Positions 25,807-38,214 of a stretch of 64,000 nucleotides of DNA are shown piece by piece (position 1 is the first letter of the stretch; the number at the start of each line of letters is the position of its first letter). The position numbers and the translations under genes were made by a program. The stretch comes from Phlebotomus papatasi. Lineage: Eukaryota > Arthropoda > Insecta > Diptera > Psychodidae. Where the stretch lies: assembly GCF_024763615.1 (NCBI RefSeq), contig NC_077223.1:107260627-107324626 (forward strand). The letters run 5' to 3'. Below the pieces are notes generated by a model, which was not told where the DNA came from, searched no databases, and saw only the letters and a list, made by a program, of their open reading frames with translations.

Positions 25807-27346
25807 TACCGTCGTTGCGGGTGACTTTGCACTCTGCTGTTCGTGAGACTTTGAACAATTCTAGCACTTATTGATAGTCTTCGCCGATCCGGTCTACCAT
25901 GTCAAAGTATATAGGGATATGTTAAGTACCAAGTAAGGTACAATGATCCTCAAAAGGATTCTTGTGGTTACAGTAATAGTCAATGAAATGCTAATATAGG
26001 TATTTTGTCAAAAAACGGCTCCGTGAAAAAGTTATCTGAAGGTGCAATTTTAAAATCGATTTCAGAGTAGTAAATTGCCCAAATCTATTCTAAATTCATC
26101 TGGCTAGAATAATCCACTTCGATTTTGTTGATTATTTTTATTAAAATATTTTTTTTCACTATTATCTTTCTAAGAACGCATGATTTATGTTATAAAATTG
26201 CATGTAATGGTATTTCTAAAGCTTTATTATAAAAGTATTTGGCTAAAAATTATCCAATTTTTTGATAATTTAAGATAAAGTGACCGAGATCTACAAGATG
26301 GTGTGGTCGCCATCTTGGTTTGACGTTTCTGTCCGCCATTTTGAATAACTGTCAAAACAAAAAACTTATCCGATTGAGCTGAAATTTTAGTATGTTCTAG
26401 CTGATGTCAAAACCTTTTCAGAACATATATAACATCCGACCTAGGTCAAGCGATTGCCTGGATACAGGAGCTCCAAGTTCAAAATTTTGACATTTTCATG
26501 AATACAGAACTACGGAGAGCTTCTTTTATCGAAATCATCACAAAAAAGGCAGTACTATCGTTAGGCGATGAGATCTAAATAACAAACAAAAAGAAAAGTA
26601 ATGTTTTTCTTTATAACAGCATATTATTTGAAGATCTGAAAAACTGTTTTTGCAAAAATGAAAAAATAAAAAAATTAATAAATGTACTTTTCATTTATTC
26701 TTTTTTTAATTATGTAAGAGTAAATAAATATATAAAATAAAAGCCTCAACCATTTTTAATGGTTACTGAGGCATTTCATTTAGATTTTAAAATTAAGGAT
26801 TAGTAAATAAAGATCGCCAAAATATGATGATTTCAAAATTTTAAAATTTGAGCCTCTGTATCTAGGTAAATACTTGACGTAGAGTGGAACATAGATACGT
26901 TCTGAAAAGGTCTTGACATCAGCTACAACATACTAAAATTTCAACTCAATCGGACCAGTTTTAGGGTTTGACAGTTATTCAAAATGGCGGACAGAAACGT
27001 CAAATCAAGATGGCGATCATGTCATCTTGTAGATCTCGTGGATCTTACCCTTAGATGTAAAGATCTTCATTGTCGTTTATTATCAGAAATTGTTGATTTT
27101 TTAGTATTTATTAAAAAGTGCAAAGTCACCCGCACCTTATCCCCAGTGCAAGCCTTTTTTCTTGATTTTTTTAAACATAGTAAAATTTTATAAAATTAAT
27201 GCTAGTGGCACAAAATCCATTCATTAACAACTGAATTCAAATAATTTTACTCAAAAACCCCCCTCCCTTCACTTTAACTATCCACTTTTAGAGAGCAAAG
27301 TTGAAAAATAGCGAAAAAACGTGCAAAGTCACCCGCAACGACGGTA
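25807..27346. mobile_element. TACCGTCGTTGCGGGTG-ended element, 1.5 kb, middle of the nest
   Basis: Ends TACCGTCGTTGCGGGTGACT and its complement (27321-27346) are almost perfect. A partial internal copy of the right end (GTGCAAAGTCACCCGCACC) is at 27118. No open frame of note. Confidence 0.88.
26284..27039. mobile_element. Foldback with ~205-bp arms, innermost of the nest
   Basis: Arms 26284-26492 and 26833-27039 are inverted (CGAGATCTACAAGATGG to its complement). They contain ACATACTAAAATTTCAAC, also a box of the 45210 array, and GTCCGCCATTTTGAATAACT. Confidence 0.85.
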
Positions 27347-27804
27347 CAAAAAGTAATTGTTTTCCAAAAGTTGTTCATTTTTCATGCGTCAAAAGTTTGT
27401 TGCCTCATTTGATATGTTACTCACAATGGTCAAAAACATGCAACGAACTTAAAGTAAACTGGCTATATTTTAAGTTTATATCATTTGAGAGGCCAATGGT
27501 GTGTTTGAACATTTCCAAAGTTGTCAATGGTAAATACATGTGCATAAAATTGATGATAAATAACTAGAAATAATCTTTTTTTTTTTTTGATAATTCATAA
27601 TTTAGGTTAAAATGGCAAGTTATAAGGAGTTAAAAGGTGGGAAATCGTCCAGAGATACTGTCGGAATGAATCTGTGTCGTTAATTGCCAAATTTTATGGA
27701 AAATCACGAAAGGTCATACGTAAAATATTTATGTATAACCTAAATAAATATATAAACTTTTGTAAAACAATTATTTTTTATATGAAATAAAATAAAATAA
27801 TTTT

Positions 27805-28035
27805 AGATAGATAGATAGATAGATATTTATTTCATCATCAATGACTTAAAAGCGCAATACAAATATAACTTTGTGTAAGATTTGTAATTATGCGTCCACC
27901 GCCGTCTTAGCGTTGGTAACCAACCTACTCCGGAGTAAAACGGCGGAAAAACTCCATCTCAGGTTGTATATGCCAGAGAAGTCTTAAATGGTTACAAATT
28001 AAAAGATATACAAAACTGACCTTCATTAGCACATC
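27805..28035 (-). mobile_element. Non-LTR retrotransposon 3' end, reverse copy with (TATC)n tail
   Basis: Reverse complement of the 18113 body (ACCAACGCTAAGACGGCG at ~27900), tail ATGATGAAATAAATATCTATC. Lies inside the element 25691-28255. Confidence 0.8.
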
Positions 28036-29552
28036 TTAATAAATGTAACAGAGAAATGCTGATCTGCCTAATTTTGCGCGATTTTAAGCATTGTGAGAGG
28101 GTGAATGATTTTTTTCGATGTACATAAATAAGGTCTACGAATTATAGGCAACTAATTTGCAAAAAGAAAAAATTTGAAAAGTATTTTTTTCAATCATATT
28201 TTGCACCTAATTTCCCGAACATACATGAGGCAACAAACTTTTGACACCTACTGTATTTTCGTTCAATTTCAAGAAGATTTCTTCAAGATCTTGTATACGT
28301 TAGTTCGGACAATCTGCGAACTTTCCTTTTCCACTGACTTTTTTTACTAGTTGCTCTGTGGTAAATAATTAATTTGGAACAGTTGCATATATAGCACATT
28401 TTAAATCGTACTGGTTGTAAAATATTCTACTAATGGAATCAGTGATATTCGCCTTAATTAATGAATTCCAATCCGATCAGAATTTAAATGCATAATTCGC
28501 CCAGCAATAAATCTCCCTCTGGTATTTTTTAATAATTAATTCATATACTAGAAATGTTCTGCTACAATCATAATTATGAGTTCTTTGAATTTTTTGCTAA
28601 ATTTTATGCACAAATTGAGGGAATATTCTGGAAAATTTGTTAATTTAAGCTAGGATGGAAAAAAATGAGTGGTTCAAGAGCAATTCCGTGTAATTGGAAA
28701 AGTTTGAATCAATTTTGTGAAAGGCTAATTAATTTAACTTACAGGAGAAACTTGACTCTATCTCATAGAAACATTATCTTTCAAATTCATCACAAATGCT
28801 TCGAACACACACACACACTTCTCATATTTTTCCCCAAAGCAGATTGGTAAGCGATTTAATAACAATTTCCAAGTAGTTATAACTTTAACATTACTATATA
28901 CACTTGTTTTCGTGATCCTTTTTTCTCCATGTACTTTTCTTGTTAGCATCCCTGTAGCTCTTTTCTTGTTATTTTTTTTTTGAGAGTTTGGATGTGAAAC
29001 TTATAATAAAAGGAGTAAAGGGCATTGAGAAAAAAAATGAGATAAAAAATAATGCACACGGATTGAGCTCAACTTTGTTGTGTTTCTGCCAAGTTGAACG
29101 ATGCAGTCTTTTGCAGCTTTGCATTGAACTTTTAGGCGTCCATTTGGCTTAATTAAAAGCTTGAAAGCAGAGATTTGGCAAAGTTTCTTATTTTTTAATT
29201 AGGAATTGATGGTTCTTGCCTGTGAGCCATTCGACGGGAATCAGTGATATTAAACTACACGACTCTCAATGTATTAAAATTTTCAGTAATCCCCTTAATT
29301 CAGAGAATTTTTTTTAAGCTTTAAATCTTTCTGTTGGGATTTAATAGCTGATTCGTACTTTTCAACAAATATCCTAAAAGGTTAAATTTCTTTAAGCCTT
29401 AAATGAATGAATGATTTCTTTGCTTTTCAATTTTGAAGTTTATCAGAAGAACCTTTTAAGACTTAAGAAGTGTCATATTTGTCCTGATCTTAAACCTTTA
29501 AGCTTTATTGAATTTAGAAATTGTGAAGAATATATCGGGAAAAAGTGTAAAA

Positions 29553-30137
29553 TAGGGGAGACTGGGGCAAAATTTGTCAAACGAAAATTTCAATATTCAT
29601 AATTTTCTAAAATAAAAGAGACTGAGGCTTGAAATTTTTATTATAGATAGCCTTCATGAACCTTCTTAAACTTACAAAGTTTCAAGGGATTCGAGGAAGG
29701 ATTATGTAAAACTAAAAATAATGAAATTTTGAGCCATATTTTTGGAATATTTGGCTTACTGAAAATATTAATACTGATTAGCTCAATTAAAGCACATTTC
29801 TCGTTAAGATAGAGAAAAATTTTCTTCGACAAAGTTGTAGAGGAATAAATTTCCTATAAAAATATGTCTATTTGATATTTTTAACGTTTGCGAGAGTAAT
29901 TTATCCGAAGACTGACAAAATTTGCCCCAGCAATTTTGAGAATCTCCACAAAATCGACTTTTGGAAAATGATTCGAAAATCACATTTCTTTCAAGATAGA
30001 GGAAAATAGTCTTCTGCAATGTTGTAGAGCAGTAAATTTCCTATAAGAATATGCTCATAATAAAACATTTAAGTTTTCTCAGATCTCGTGAAAGAATTAA
30101 ATATGCGTTTTCATAAGTTTTGCCCCAGTTTCCCATA
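29553..30137. mobile_element. TAGGGG-type element, ~585 bp, copy 1 of a closely related pair
   Basis: Ends TAGGGGAGACTGGGGCAAAA and the complement (right end slightly decayed). The whole length is collinear in reverse with 43786-44379. Confidence 0.92.
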
Positions 30138-30825
30138 CCTGCTATTTTTTTCAAAACTCTATTATAAAATCGAGAGGAGCATTATAAGTTATGATAAATG
30201 GTTTTAAATTGTGAACGAAGAGTAACTTATGAAGAATCTATTGTGAATTTAGATTTGAACGAATTTATTTGTTTTCTCATGAAAATTTATAAAACGAAAT
30301 TATAAATTCTTTTCCTATTAAAAGTTTTAGAGAACATCGCCAGACACGATAACTCGTTAAAAAACTTAACCACTATACATACAAATGAGCTGTTAAAATA
30401 TAAATTTTGTCAGTAAAAAGTCAATTCTGATTAGTGCTTAATTTAAAATTCTGAAAGCAAAAAGCAATTTTCTTACAAGTTTTAGCAAAAATAAAATAAG
30501 CAGTTTCTGGCTTATAATTTAGTGACCGGAATTCATTATTTTGCTAACAAAAATAATTTGTACTGCTCTTTTGTTCTTTTTTGTTTAAGAAAACTGAATA
30601 TTTTACTTCTTTTTGCGAGAATTTCCATCATCATTTTACTGAGTTTGTACAAATACCAGCTTAAATATTTTTTATTAGCTATCGAACACCCAGTTCTTTA
30701 AAATGCAAAGAAATTCTTAAATAATTTCTTATAGGCTGCTTATTAATAACTTTATAAACACAGCCAAGACCCATCTGGTCTTCACAAGGATCTTCATTAC
30801 CTTTTTTCATTTGGGCGTTGTGGCA

Positions 30826-31686
30826 TACAGTAGGCTCTCTCAAATTCGGGCATTTGGGACCGAAAGGTCAACCGAATTACAGAGAAATTCGGGCACCAAC
30901 ATTTTTGAAATGCAACGATTTTCTGTTCATCTGCATACACATATTGAGTTTACATACTTATATATATTGTAAATTACATAAAAGTCATATAATAATGCAA
31001 AATCACATCACAACTGAGACAAAGTATGGCAAATTTGAACAAATTTGCTTCATTCGATAATGATAATCAAACTTGAAAAACAATAACAAACTTTTTTCAA
31101 ATATTACCCAGCAAAACTTCGATCTGCAATTCTGCACTTTTGAAATTTTAACGTTTCTTGTCATTCAATCGGATACTTCGTGTGGCTTCGAGATAGTCGT
31201 GCGACTTCGTGAGCATCGCGAATTTCTTTCGTGTTTTCTAACCATTTCCTTCCCCTTCCTATTTTCTATTATGGCTGATTTAATAATATTGTATTATAAC
31301 ATTATAATAATATTGTAAAAAAAGAGAGTATTCACGTAAAATTGTTGAATAAAAATTGAATTTTAAATAAATTGAAATACATATTTTTATGTAGTTAAAA
31401 TAATGTTTAGAAACATTAGAAAGGGTAGAAGAAATGTAGAAATTCTGGCGATAATTTTAAAATTTTCTATAGAAATTCTGCAGAAAATTCTGCAGAATTT
31501 TCATACAACGATCGGATCCACCTTAGAACAAAATTCTGCAGAAATTCTGCTGAATTTTCGGCAGTTAGTAATTCAAATCTGACGAATTTCTGCAGAATTC
31601 TGCAGAATTTGCCGGGTGGGTAACTGCTGTTCGAATTAAATAGTAGCCCGATCTTAAAAGAGCCGAATTAGCGAGAGTCTACTGTA
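30826..31686. mobile_element. TACAGTAG-type element, ~860 bp
   Basis: Left TACAGTAGGCTCTCTCAAAT then TCGGGC; right complementary to TACAGTAGACTCTCGCTAAT then TCGG. Contains a TTCTGCAGAA-rich stretch (31430-31612). Confidence 0.85.
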
Positions 31687-31884
31687 ACTAAAGGAACTAT
31701 CAGTCCCTTCTTTTCCACATTAAAAATTTAAATTAAAAAGAATTGTAATTAACAATGTTAATTTGACCGAATTTGACCTATTAACGCACTCTGATTTTTT
31801 TCTATGATAGAAATTTTTAATAAATTCCAGCAGAATTATTAGTGAAATAAACAAAATCGGTAAATATTGGTCAACTGGTTTTAG

Positions 31885-32071
31885 TAGGTGAAACTGGGGT
31901 ACCACCAAACATGGAGTAGCACCAAATACTGCGATTTTTTAATCAGATATTCAACTTCAGAGGACAAGACTTATGTTCGCTGAAGAAATGGTCGAGATGG
32001 CACAAGTAGTTTAGAAATAATAATTAGTGTTTTGTGCTTCCCCGTGTTTGGTGGTGCCCCAGTTTGCCCTA
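31885..32071. mobile_element. TAGGG-type element, ~187 bp
   Basis: Left TAGGTGAAACTGGGGTACCA then CCAAACA; right complementary to TAGGGCAAACTGGGGCACCA then CCAAACA. Confidence 0.87.
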
Positions 32072-32213
32072 GATCTCTATCTACAGTATATTATACACGT
32101 ATTTTTTTAGATTGGTCAATCAGATTGCTTTAATTAAAATCGTTTTTAACTTTGACTTTTATGATATTATCTTAACTTATTTTATCTTGGTTTTCATGTA
32201 ACATTTCACAGTA

Positions 32214-33213
32214 TAGGGGAATATAGGCAGGTTTCGAACGTGTGAGCTTTCGAACGATGCGAATTTTCTCTTTAGTTCCAAAGAGTTGGTTCCGCATTTC
32301 TTAGCCATAAGTTAAGTATTTATGTACCTTATCTTCATTTTAAAAATAGGCAGCCAAGTCCTTCTTTCCTAGGTGCTAGGATCACAAATAGAAAATTGGC
32401 CCAAAATGGGTTAATTTGATGGCGCACATTTCATTTGATTTCTCATAGTTAAACTCATTCCTAAAAAAAAATCACTTACACAGTGGATGAAGAGTATACT
32501 TGAGATGATATTTACGTAATAATTTTTTGCATCGGAGGGAAATTATTTTCACGGTGGCGGAAAATTCGAAAGTACTACACTGTGTGTGGTTTCAAACACT
32601 GAATGTGTGAGCGTTCGCACATCCATCAGACAATTCCAGCTTGAAAATCATTTTCACTAAAGCCTCATAAGCCACAGTGAGACATTCGTGGTCAATTCCT
32701 CTTCGACAGGCGTGTAGTCTCCTTCCCATCTCCATGAGACGACGGTTATTGACAGTGTGAACCGTGTGAACATGTTCATAGTCGATTTCTCGATATTCAT
32801 TTGGAAAAAAACAGTGCTCCAGAAAATGTGAAAAAAGGTATTTTAAAGATCTTCTTTTAGTGTAGTGATAGTTTCCGCGGGTTCACGGGGCTACAGTATA
32901 ACAATCGGACAATAATTTTTAATTTTAGATAAAATTTATTTCGAGAAAAAAAGCACTGACGAACCCAAACCCTCATCGTGTGAACGCTGCCCCCGGGGGC
33001 AAGACTCGCATAAATCGTCATATTTTTTTTTCATTTTCCTGTCCAGGAAAAAACCAACAGTTCTGTGATAATGAACTAGGCATGCATAGAAACCTAAAAG
33101 ACCAGAGAACGTTTTGGTGTAGTGCAATTCTATGCTCATTTTACAGTTTAATCAGAAAAAAATCCTGAATATGAAGCACGAAAAAATGTGCGAAGGCTGC
33201 CTACATTCCCCTA
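32214..33213. mobile_element. TAGGGG-type element, 1.0 kb
   Basis: Left TAGGGGAATATAGGCAGGTT then TCGAACG; right complementary to TAGGGGAATGTAGGCAGCCT then TCG. Interior GC-richer than its surroundings but without a convincing frame. Confidence 0.85.
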
Positions 33214-35617
33214 CAGCTCCATTTTTGATAAATTCTTATAAAATTGAATGTCCTTTAAATAATTTAATATTAATTTTATTCGATAATTCGTCTTAGAAGT
33301 CTTTGAAATTCAAATATGAATTGGGAATAATTCAGAAAGATTTACAGAAACCAATTTTAAAGTAATGTACAATTTATTGGTTCTTTAAGGACGAGTTTCA
33401 ACCTCCTATTAGCTGAGGATATAAACATAAGTAGGGTAAAATGAGGTAATTTGGAACCATTTACAATTTTTGGACACGTCAAATTTTCTCACTGTTTCAG
33501 ATGAGCTATGTGAAAACCAAAATCGCAAAATAGAAAAAAAGACGGTTAAGCAAAAAAGAAACAGATTTCTTCCCTTTGAATTTCTTTGAATTAATTAGCC
33601 TCATTTCTTTTATCCTTTTAGAATATTAACCTACCACTACCCTTGGGCATTGCAACCATTCAAACCCATCTAAAGATCTATTCAAGTAATACGTATTTTA
33701 AGGTAATCCTGTTAGTATTCCGTGAGTTAGAAAAAAAGGTCCTTGCCTTTTAAGTACTCTAAAAAAATTGTTAGTTAATATTATGCGCAAAAATAGGAAA
33801 CTGATCAAAATTCTTACACACAGAAAAATGGAAAATTCTTAAATAGAAACACCCAGGAATTTAATTTCAAATCCCATCCAATGAATGCCAATGCCCTAAT
33901 TCTAAATCCTTGATCATTTAGTTTTTGTTGCAATTTGCAAATCTGTAGACATTTTTCATTTTCCAGCTAATGCAGAACTTAAGTTCCCGATCTCTTAACT
34001 TGAAAGAGCTAGGGATTTTAGCCCATTTCTTACGCTCAGAGCTTCTAAACTTAAACGCCTCGGGGATTCACGTCCAATTTAAGTTCCCCGGATCTTATAT
34101 ATTCTTAAATTTAGAGTCTTAATTTTTCTGTGTGTACTTTAAAATTGAAATTCATGATCCTTCATTTTATAGGTCATACCCGAAGTATTATGTCATTTGA
34201 CTTCATGTTATCCCCAAAGTAATCCCTGTGAAATTTTTATAAAAAATAAACGAGTTCGCATTTTTTTTGCTTTCCATTGTGGATTCTTATTAATCTGTTT
34301 GTTTATTTTTATACCAATATTATTTTTTTTTTTACAAATCCCCTTAATAAAACCCATATCTAATAGAATTCATGTTGTATTTGACTCTTCCGTATATAAA
34401 TAATGTACAGCATGTTTGTTGGCATCCAATATTTTGATGCATTTTTTCGTTAGTATAGAAAATTAAACAGAAAAATTTCAGGTGGGATATGAGGCTTACA
34501 AATTCAATTAAGGTCCATTCATGTGAATGATAAAATATGCAAATATGTATAATGAAAATACAGTATTCTCTCTCTCGTGCTCTTTTTTTCTATCTACCCC
34601 AAAAGTTCTGTCAATAAAGCGCCGTAGCAGAAAATGAGCACGAAGGGTATGTATATGAAAAGCTCATGAACACTTGCGTTTTATTTATTCATTGAATTTT
34701 CGGAAGGTTGGTGGCTTTTGGGTGGGACATTTTCATTTCGAACGGGGGGGAGGGGGGGTGTAAAGTTGCCTAATAAACGACTCAATATGAACCAAAGGTT
34801 GATTTAATGGAGAATTTTCACATATGGCCAATGCATTATGCCTAGATTACCATCAATATTGTTCAACTTGATTCAATTGCTCGATACAAATTGCGAGTCA
34901 GAGACCATGAATCTAGCTCCCAAAACGTTTACCGAACCGTCTAATATGGAGCCTTTGGGATTTGACATATTATGCAAACATTTAATTTCACAACACAATA
35001 TCACACAAATTTAGGGCTAAGTGAATGTATTTAACTATAATTCCACTCCATTGACTCTTCCTATGTCATATTTGTGCATTTATACCCTCAAATTCCATTA
35101 AATTAATTTAGAATTTAAATCCAGAATACCTCTGTAGCATCGCTCTTTCCCTTCTACATCAATTTCAACAAATTCAAACATTTTTCGTTAATATTTTAGC
35201 ATTTTAGCATACACTACTCATAAAATAGCCCACGTACAATCACAGTAAAGTACTCTTTTTCATACAAAATTTTATTCGTTTTCATTAATTCATAAGCTTC
35301 CATGAATTAATTTATTGGACACAATGGAGAAAAAGTTTTTGTAAAATATTCATTTGATTAAACTCAAATAATATTTTCAAAAATTTATAGTCGCAATATA
35401 GGAAGCATAATGAAATTCAAAAGCAGTTATAAAAACTGCTTTTAATTTTAATAATAAATAAGAGTAATTAATTATAAAAATTTATTGAAAAAAAATTTCG
35501 TTGAAACAATTTTATGTATCTGGTGTATATCAAATAATTTTGAATGCTTGGATGGTTGTTTTCTGAGAAAGAACTTTTTTAAATTGCACAGAAACCAGTT
35601 GACTTATTAATTTATTA

Positions 35618-35979
35618 GGGTCCCGGTCAAAATCCCGAAAGCCAAAATCCCGAAAGCCAAAATCCCGAACGCCAAAATCCCGAAAGCCAAAATCCCGAAT
35701 GGGCCAAAATCCCGAAAGCCAAAATCCCGAATTCTTAAAAGTGTCATTGCTACTCCCGCGATTTCACTCGCGCTTGCTGGAGGCAAAGGGAAATCTTCTG
35801 TGTCTTTGAAAATTATTCTAAACATTTTCCTCCATATAATTTCATCCCTTTCAGGATTTTAAAAATTCGGGATTTTGGCTTTCGGGATTTTGACTTTCGG
35901 GATTTTGGCCTTTTCGGGATTTTGGCGTTCGGGATTTTGGCTTTCGGGATTTTGGCTTTCGGGATTATGGCTGCCACCG
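35618..35979. mobile_element. Minisatellite-ended foldback element, copy 2 (intact, 8-bp target duplication)
   Basis: 362 bp. Left arm is a tandem array of AAAATCCCGAAAGCC (15 bp, several units, 35628-35730); the right arm is the inverted array (35865-35965). The core is single-copy. ATTTATTA flanks it exactly on both sides (35610-35617, 35980-35987). The open frames across it are repeat-encoded. Confidence 0.9.
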
Positions 35980-36866
35980 ATTTATTAATGTGATAAATCG
36001 GAAATATATTGAACAAATACAGAAAATAACGTTTGAAAGCTCTGTTGAATAACTGATTGAGTTAGTAAACGCTAAAGAACTCTTAAAAAGTTTCTAAAAT
36101 TGAAAGAGTTCTGAACATTTTGAGACACTTCAGTGACTAATTTTTATTAACTTAATTTTCGGTTTTTTCAATTTGAGTGTAAATTTTATTAGTGATTCAT
36201 GGGTATAAATATATTTTGTAGGTGAAAATATGCATTCTATTTTCAAAACACTCTAATCTTTTGAATGATTTATGAATTGGTTAAATGATGCGACAGTACT
36301 TTTGAGGTACTGCAGGGCAACATTATAGCCCTCCCTATGAATATCAAATGGCCATTTCAAGGAACTTTATGAAGCTCCTAGTAACTCTTCCGAATTAATT
36401 CTTCCGAAATTACAATATAAAAATTTGAAATTTGTCATATGACATTGTTACATTGTTACAGAATTCACTTACCGGGATGCTTTGCCAGATCTTTTTCTTA
36501 TTTTTTTTTTTTAAATTTTTTTTTTAATTCATAATGCGGGTTTTAAAAATCAATCTCTCCAAAATAACCCTAATACCTTTTAAAAGAAGGATTAAGGTAA
36601 ATCTCGATAATCTGGCTAGAAGGAAGTATTATTGAGGTCAAACAAGAAGATATCTAGGGTTCATGCTTGACAGCATACTGACCTGAAATTTACACATTAC
36701 CTAAAGGTCACAAAAACCCATTGGATATGTTGCAAAATGGATGGTCAAAAATGGAGCCTAAAACCCTATATTATACTATTTGGATTTACAAATCAATTGT
36801 TAGACCAATCATAGCATACGGCTGTCTAGTTTGGTGGAAAAAAGCCTAACAATCTAAAGTAGTCTT

Positions 36867-37095
36867 CAGACTAGAGTTTTAGCCGAGTTTCCGAAGGTCT
36901 CAACAATCCAAATAGTAACTAATTTTATTGCTATTTCAGAACTAAAGAGATCATTTGCCCTTAATAGTCGAATCCTAAGTTAAATTTTTATAAAAATCTT
37001 AGCTGATAAGACCAGTTATATAAATAAATGCTATTAAGACCAATTAAGCCATATGGCTAAGCCGTAGATCAGAAGCCCGTATAAGGCTACAAATC
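36867..37095 (+). repeat. Dispersed repeat shared in reverse with 56690-56880
   Basis: Collinear with the reverse complement of 56690-56880 (ACTAGAG...TTTAGCC(G/C)AGTT, TCCTAAGTTAAATTTTT, AAGCCATAT(G/A)GCTAAG). A 40-bp relic lies at 25339. Inserted in the LINE relic. Confidence 0.8.
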
Positions 37096-37117
37096 ACTAG
37101 ACCTTTCTTGACTTTCG

Positions 37118-37323
37118 CAATTTTATTTTATTCTTGACTTTCGCAATGAATGTCCTCTTCATCAGGTATCGAATTTTTGTTGTGAAAATCACGTACTGGC
37201 GGGAAATGGTTACACTTTTTTGGACTAGGATCACAGATTGCACTTTTAAGTTCACCATTCGACTGATCGACACAGAAAAATTCGATACCTGATGAAGAGG
37301 ATATTCATTGCGAAAGTCAAGAA
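37118..37323. repeat. Inverted repeat with CTGATGA...GAAAGTC in the right arm
   Basis: Arms 37118-37178 and 37266-37323 are inverted around TTCGATACCTGATGAAGAGG. CTGATGA (37289-37295) and GAAAGTC (37312-37318) have hammerhead-core spelling, but stem II between them pairs poorly. Relative of 12920-13118. Confidence 0.65.
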
Positions 37324-37500
37324 ATTTGCTACAAATCAACTTCAGAAGGTAGAAAGGCTCGCCTGCCTTACTATTACAGGAATTACAGGGGCCATGAAAT
37401 CTTGCCCAACTGCGGCAATGGAAATCTTTTTCCAGAAAACTGTAACCCAATAAGGGCTAGGGATTACTATGATCAAGGACCTTAAACCAGGTAACCTTGG

Positions 37501-37766
37501 CGGAGGCAGCCAAAATCCCGAAAGTCAAAATCCCGAATGCCAATATCCCGAAAGCGTCAAAATCCCGAAAGCCAAAATCCCATAATCCGAAATCCCTAAT
37601 GTTCAAAATCTTGGAAGGAATGAAATTATATAGAGGATAATGTGTAGAATAATTTCCCAAGCCACAAAAAATTTCTTTTGTTCACAAAAGATTTTGGCTT
37701 TCGGGATTTTGGCGTTCGGAATTTTAGCTTTCTGAATTTTGGCTTTCGGGTTTTTGACTAGGACCC
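37501..37766. mobile_element. Minisatellite-ended foldback element, copy 3
   Basis: Reverse orientation to copy 2: starts CGGAGGCAGCC, ends GGACCC. Arms of AAAATCCCGAAAGCC-type units (37512-37585) and inverse (37688-37755); the core matches copy 2 (ATGAAATTATATAGAGGA). Confidence 0.87.
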
Positions 37767-37962
37767 CTTATGGGCCACCTGGAAATATTGAAAAACCTAC
37801 AGAAAACCGAAGAGTTTGAAGTCTGTAGAGTAGAAAAATAGCTGTTGACTCTATTGAAGATTGACTCTATCGGGAGTTGACTCTATCGAGGTCTCACTGT
37901 ATACAATACTCTGAGCAATGGCAGTTTCCGGGCCTGTTTTTAAGACCACTTCAACATTACTA

Positions 37963-38214
37963 CACTGAGAAAAAAACGGGGCTGCGATTAACTTTTTTCG
38001 TCATAACTTTAACAATTTTTGGGTGTAAAAATATATCAACATTTTTTAATGTTAATTTTACACCTTTTAAGGATAAAATCAACATGAAAAAGGGTAATTT
38101 TAACCCCTAATACACCTAAAAAGGGTAATATTTACACCGTTTTTGGATCAATACTGCAGGGTAAAATTAACATTTCCGGAATGTTATTTTGACTTTTTCG
38201 GATTTCTCTCAGTG
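37963..38214 (+). mobile_element. CACTGAG MITE, copy D
   Basis: 252 bp, CACTGAG to CTCAGTG, flanked by TA on both sides. Short open frames inside come from repeat sequence and are not genes. Confidence 0.93.

Larger units (their letters stand above)
25691..28255. mobile_element. TACAGTAG-type element, 2.6 kb, outermost of a three-level nest
   Basis: Left end TACAGTAGGTGTCAAAAGTT then TGTTGCCTCATGTATG; right end is its complement. Similarity continues more loosely for ~130 bp (TTTTTGCAAA(C/T)TAGTTGCC). Holds the elements at 25807 and 26284 and a LINE tail. A spare copy of AAAAGTTTGTTGCCTCAT sits at 27390. Confidence 0.88.
36545..37445 (+). pseudogene. LINE reverse-transcriptase relic, interrupted by inserts
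   Basis: Frameshifted and stop-ridden remains of the C-terminal part of a jockey-type reverse transcriptase: RRYLGFMLDSILT (36640 region), YKSIVRPIIAYGCLVWW (36790-36840), then RLACLTITGI...AMKSCPTAAMEI (37345-37425). The second and third blocks are adjacent in the family but here are parted by ~466 bp (36867-37332) of other repeats, so those inserted later. Not functional. Confidence 0.82.

Noticed and set aside
34743..34759. G-run as a quadruplex
   Set aside because: Only two G-runs in reach; an intramolecular quadruplex would be forced.
35607..36016. Repetitive FGILAFGILAF / IPKAKIPKAKI proteins
   Set aside because: Direct translations of the 15-bp minisatellite arms of the foldback element.
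37097..37450. 117-codon minus-strand frame
   Set aside because: Antisense to the inverted repeat and the LINE fragment, which read sensibly on the plus strand.
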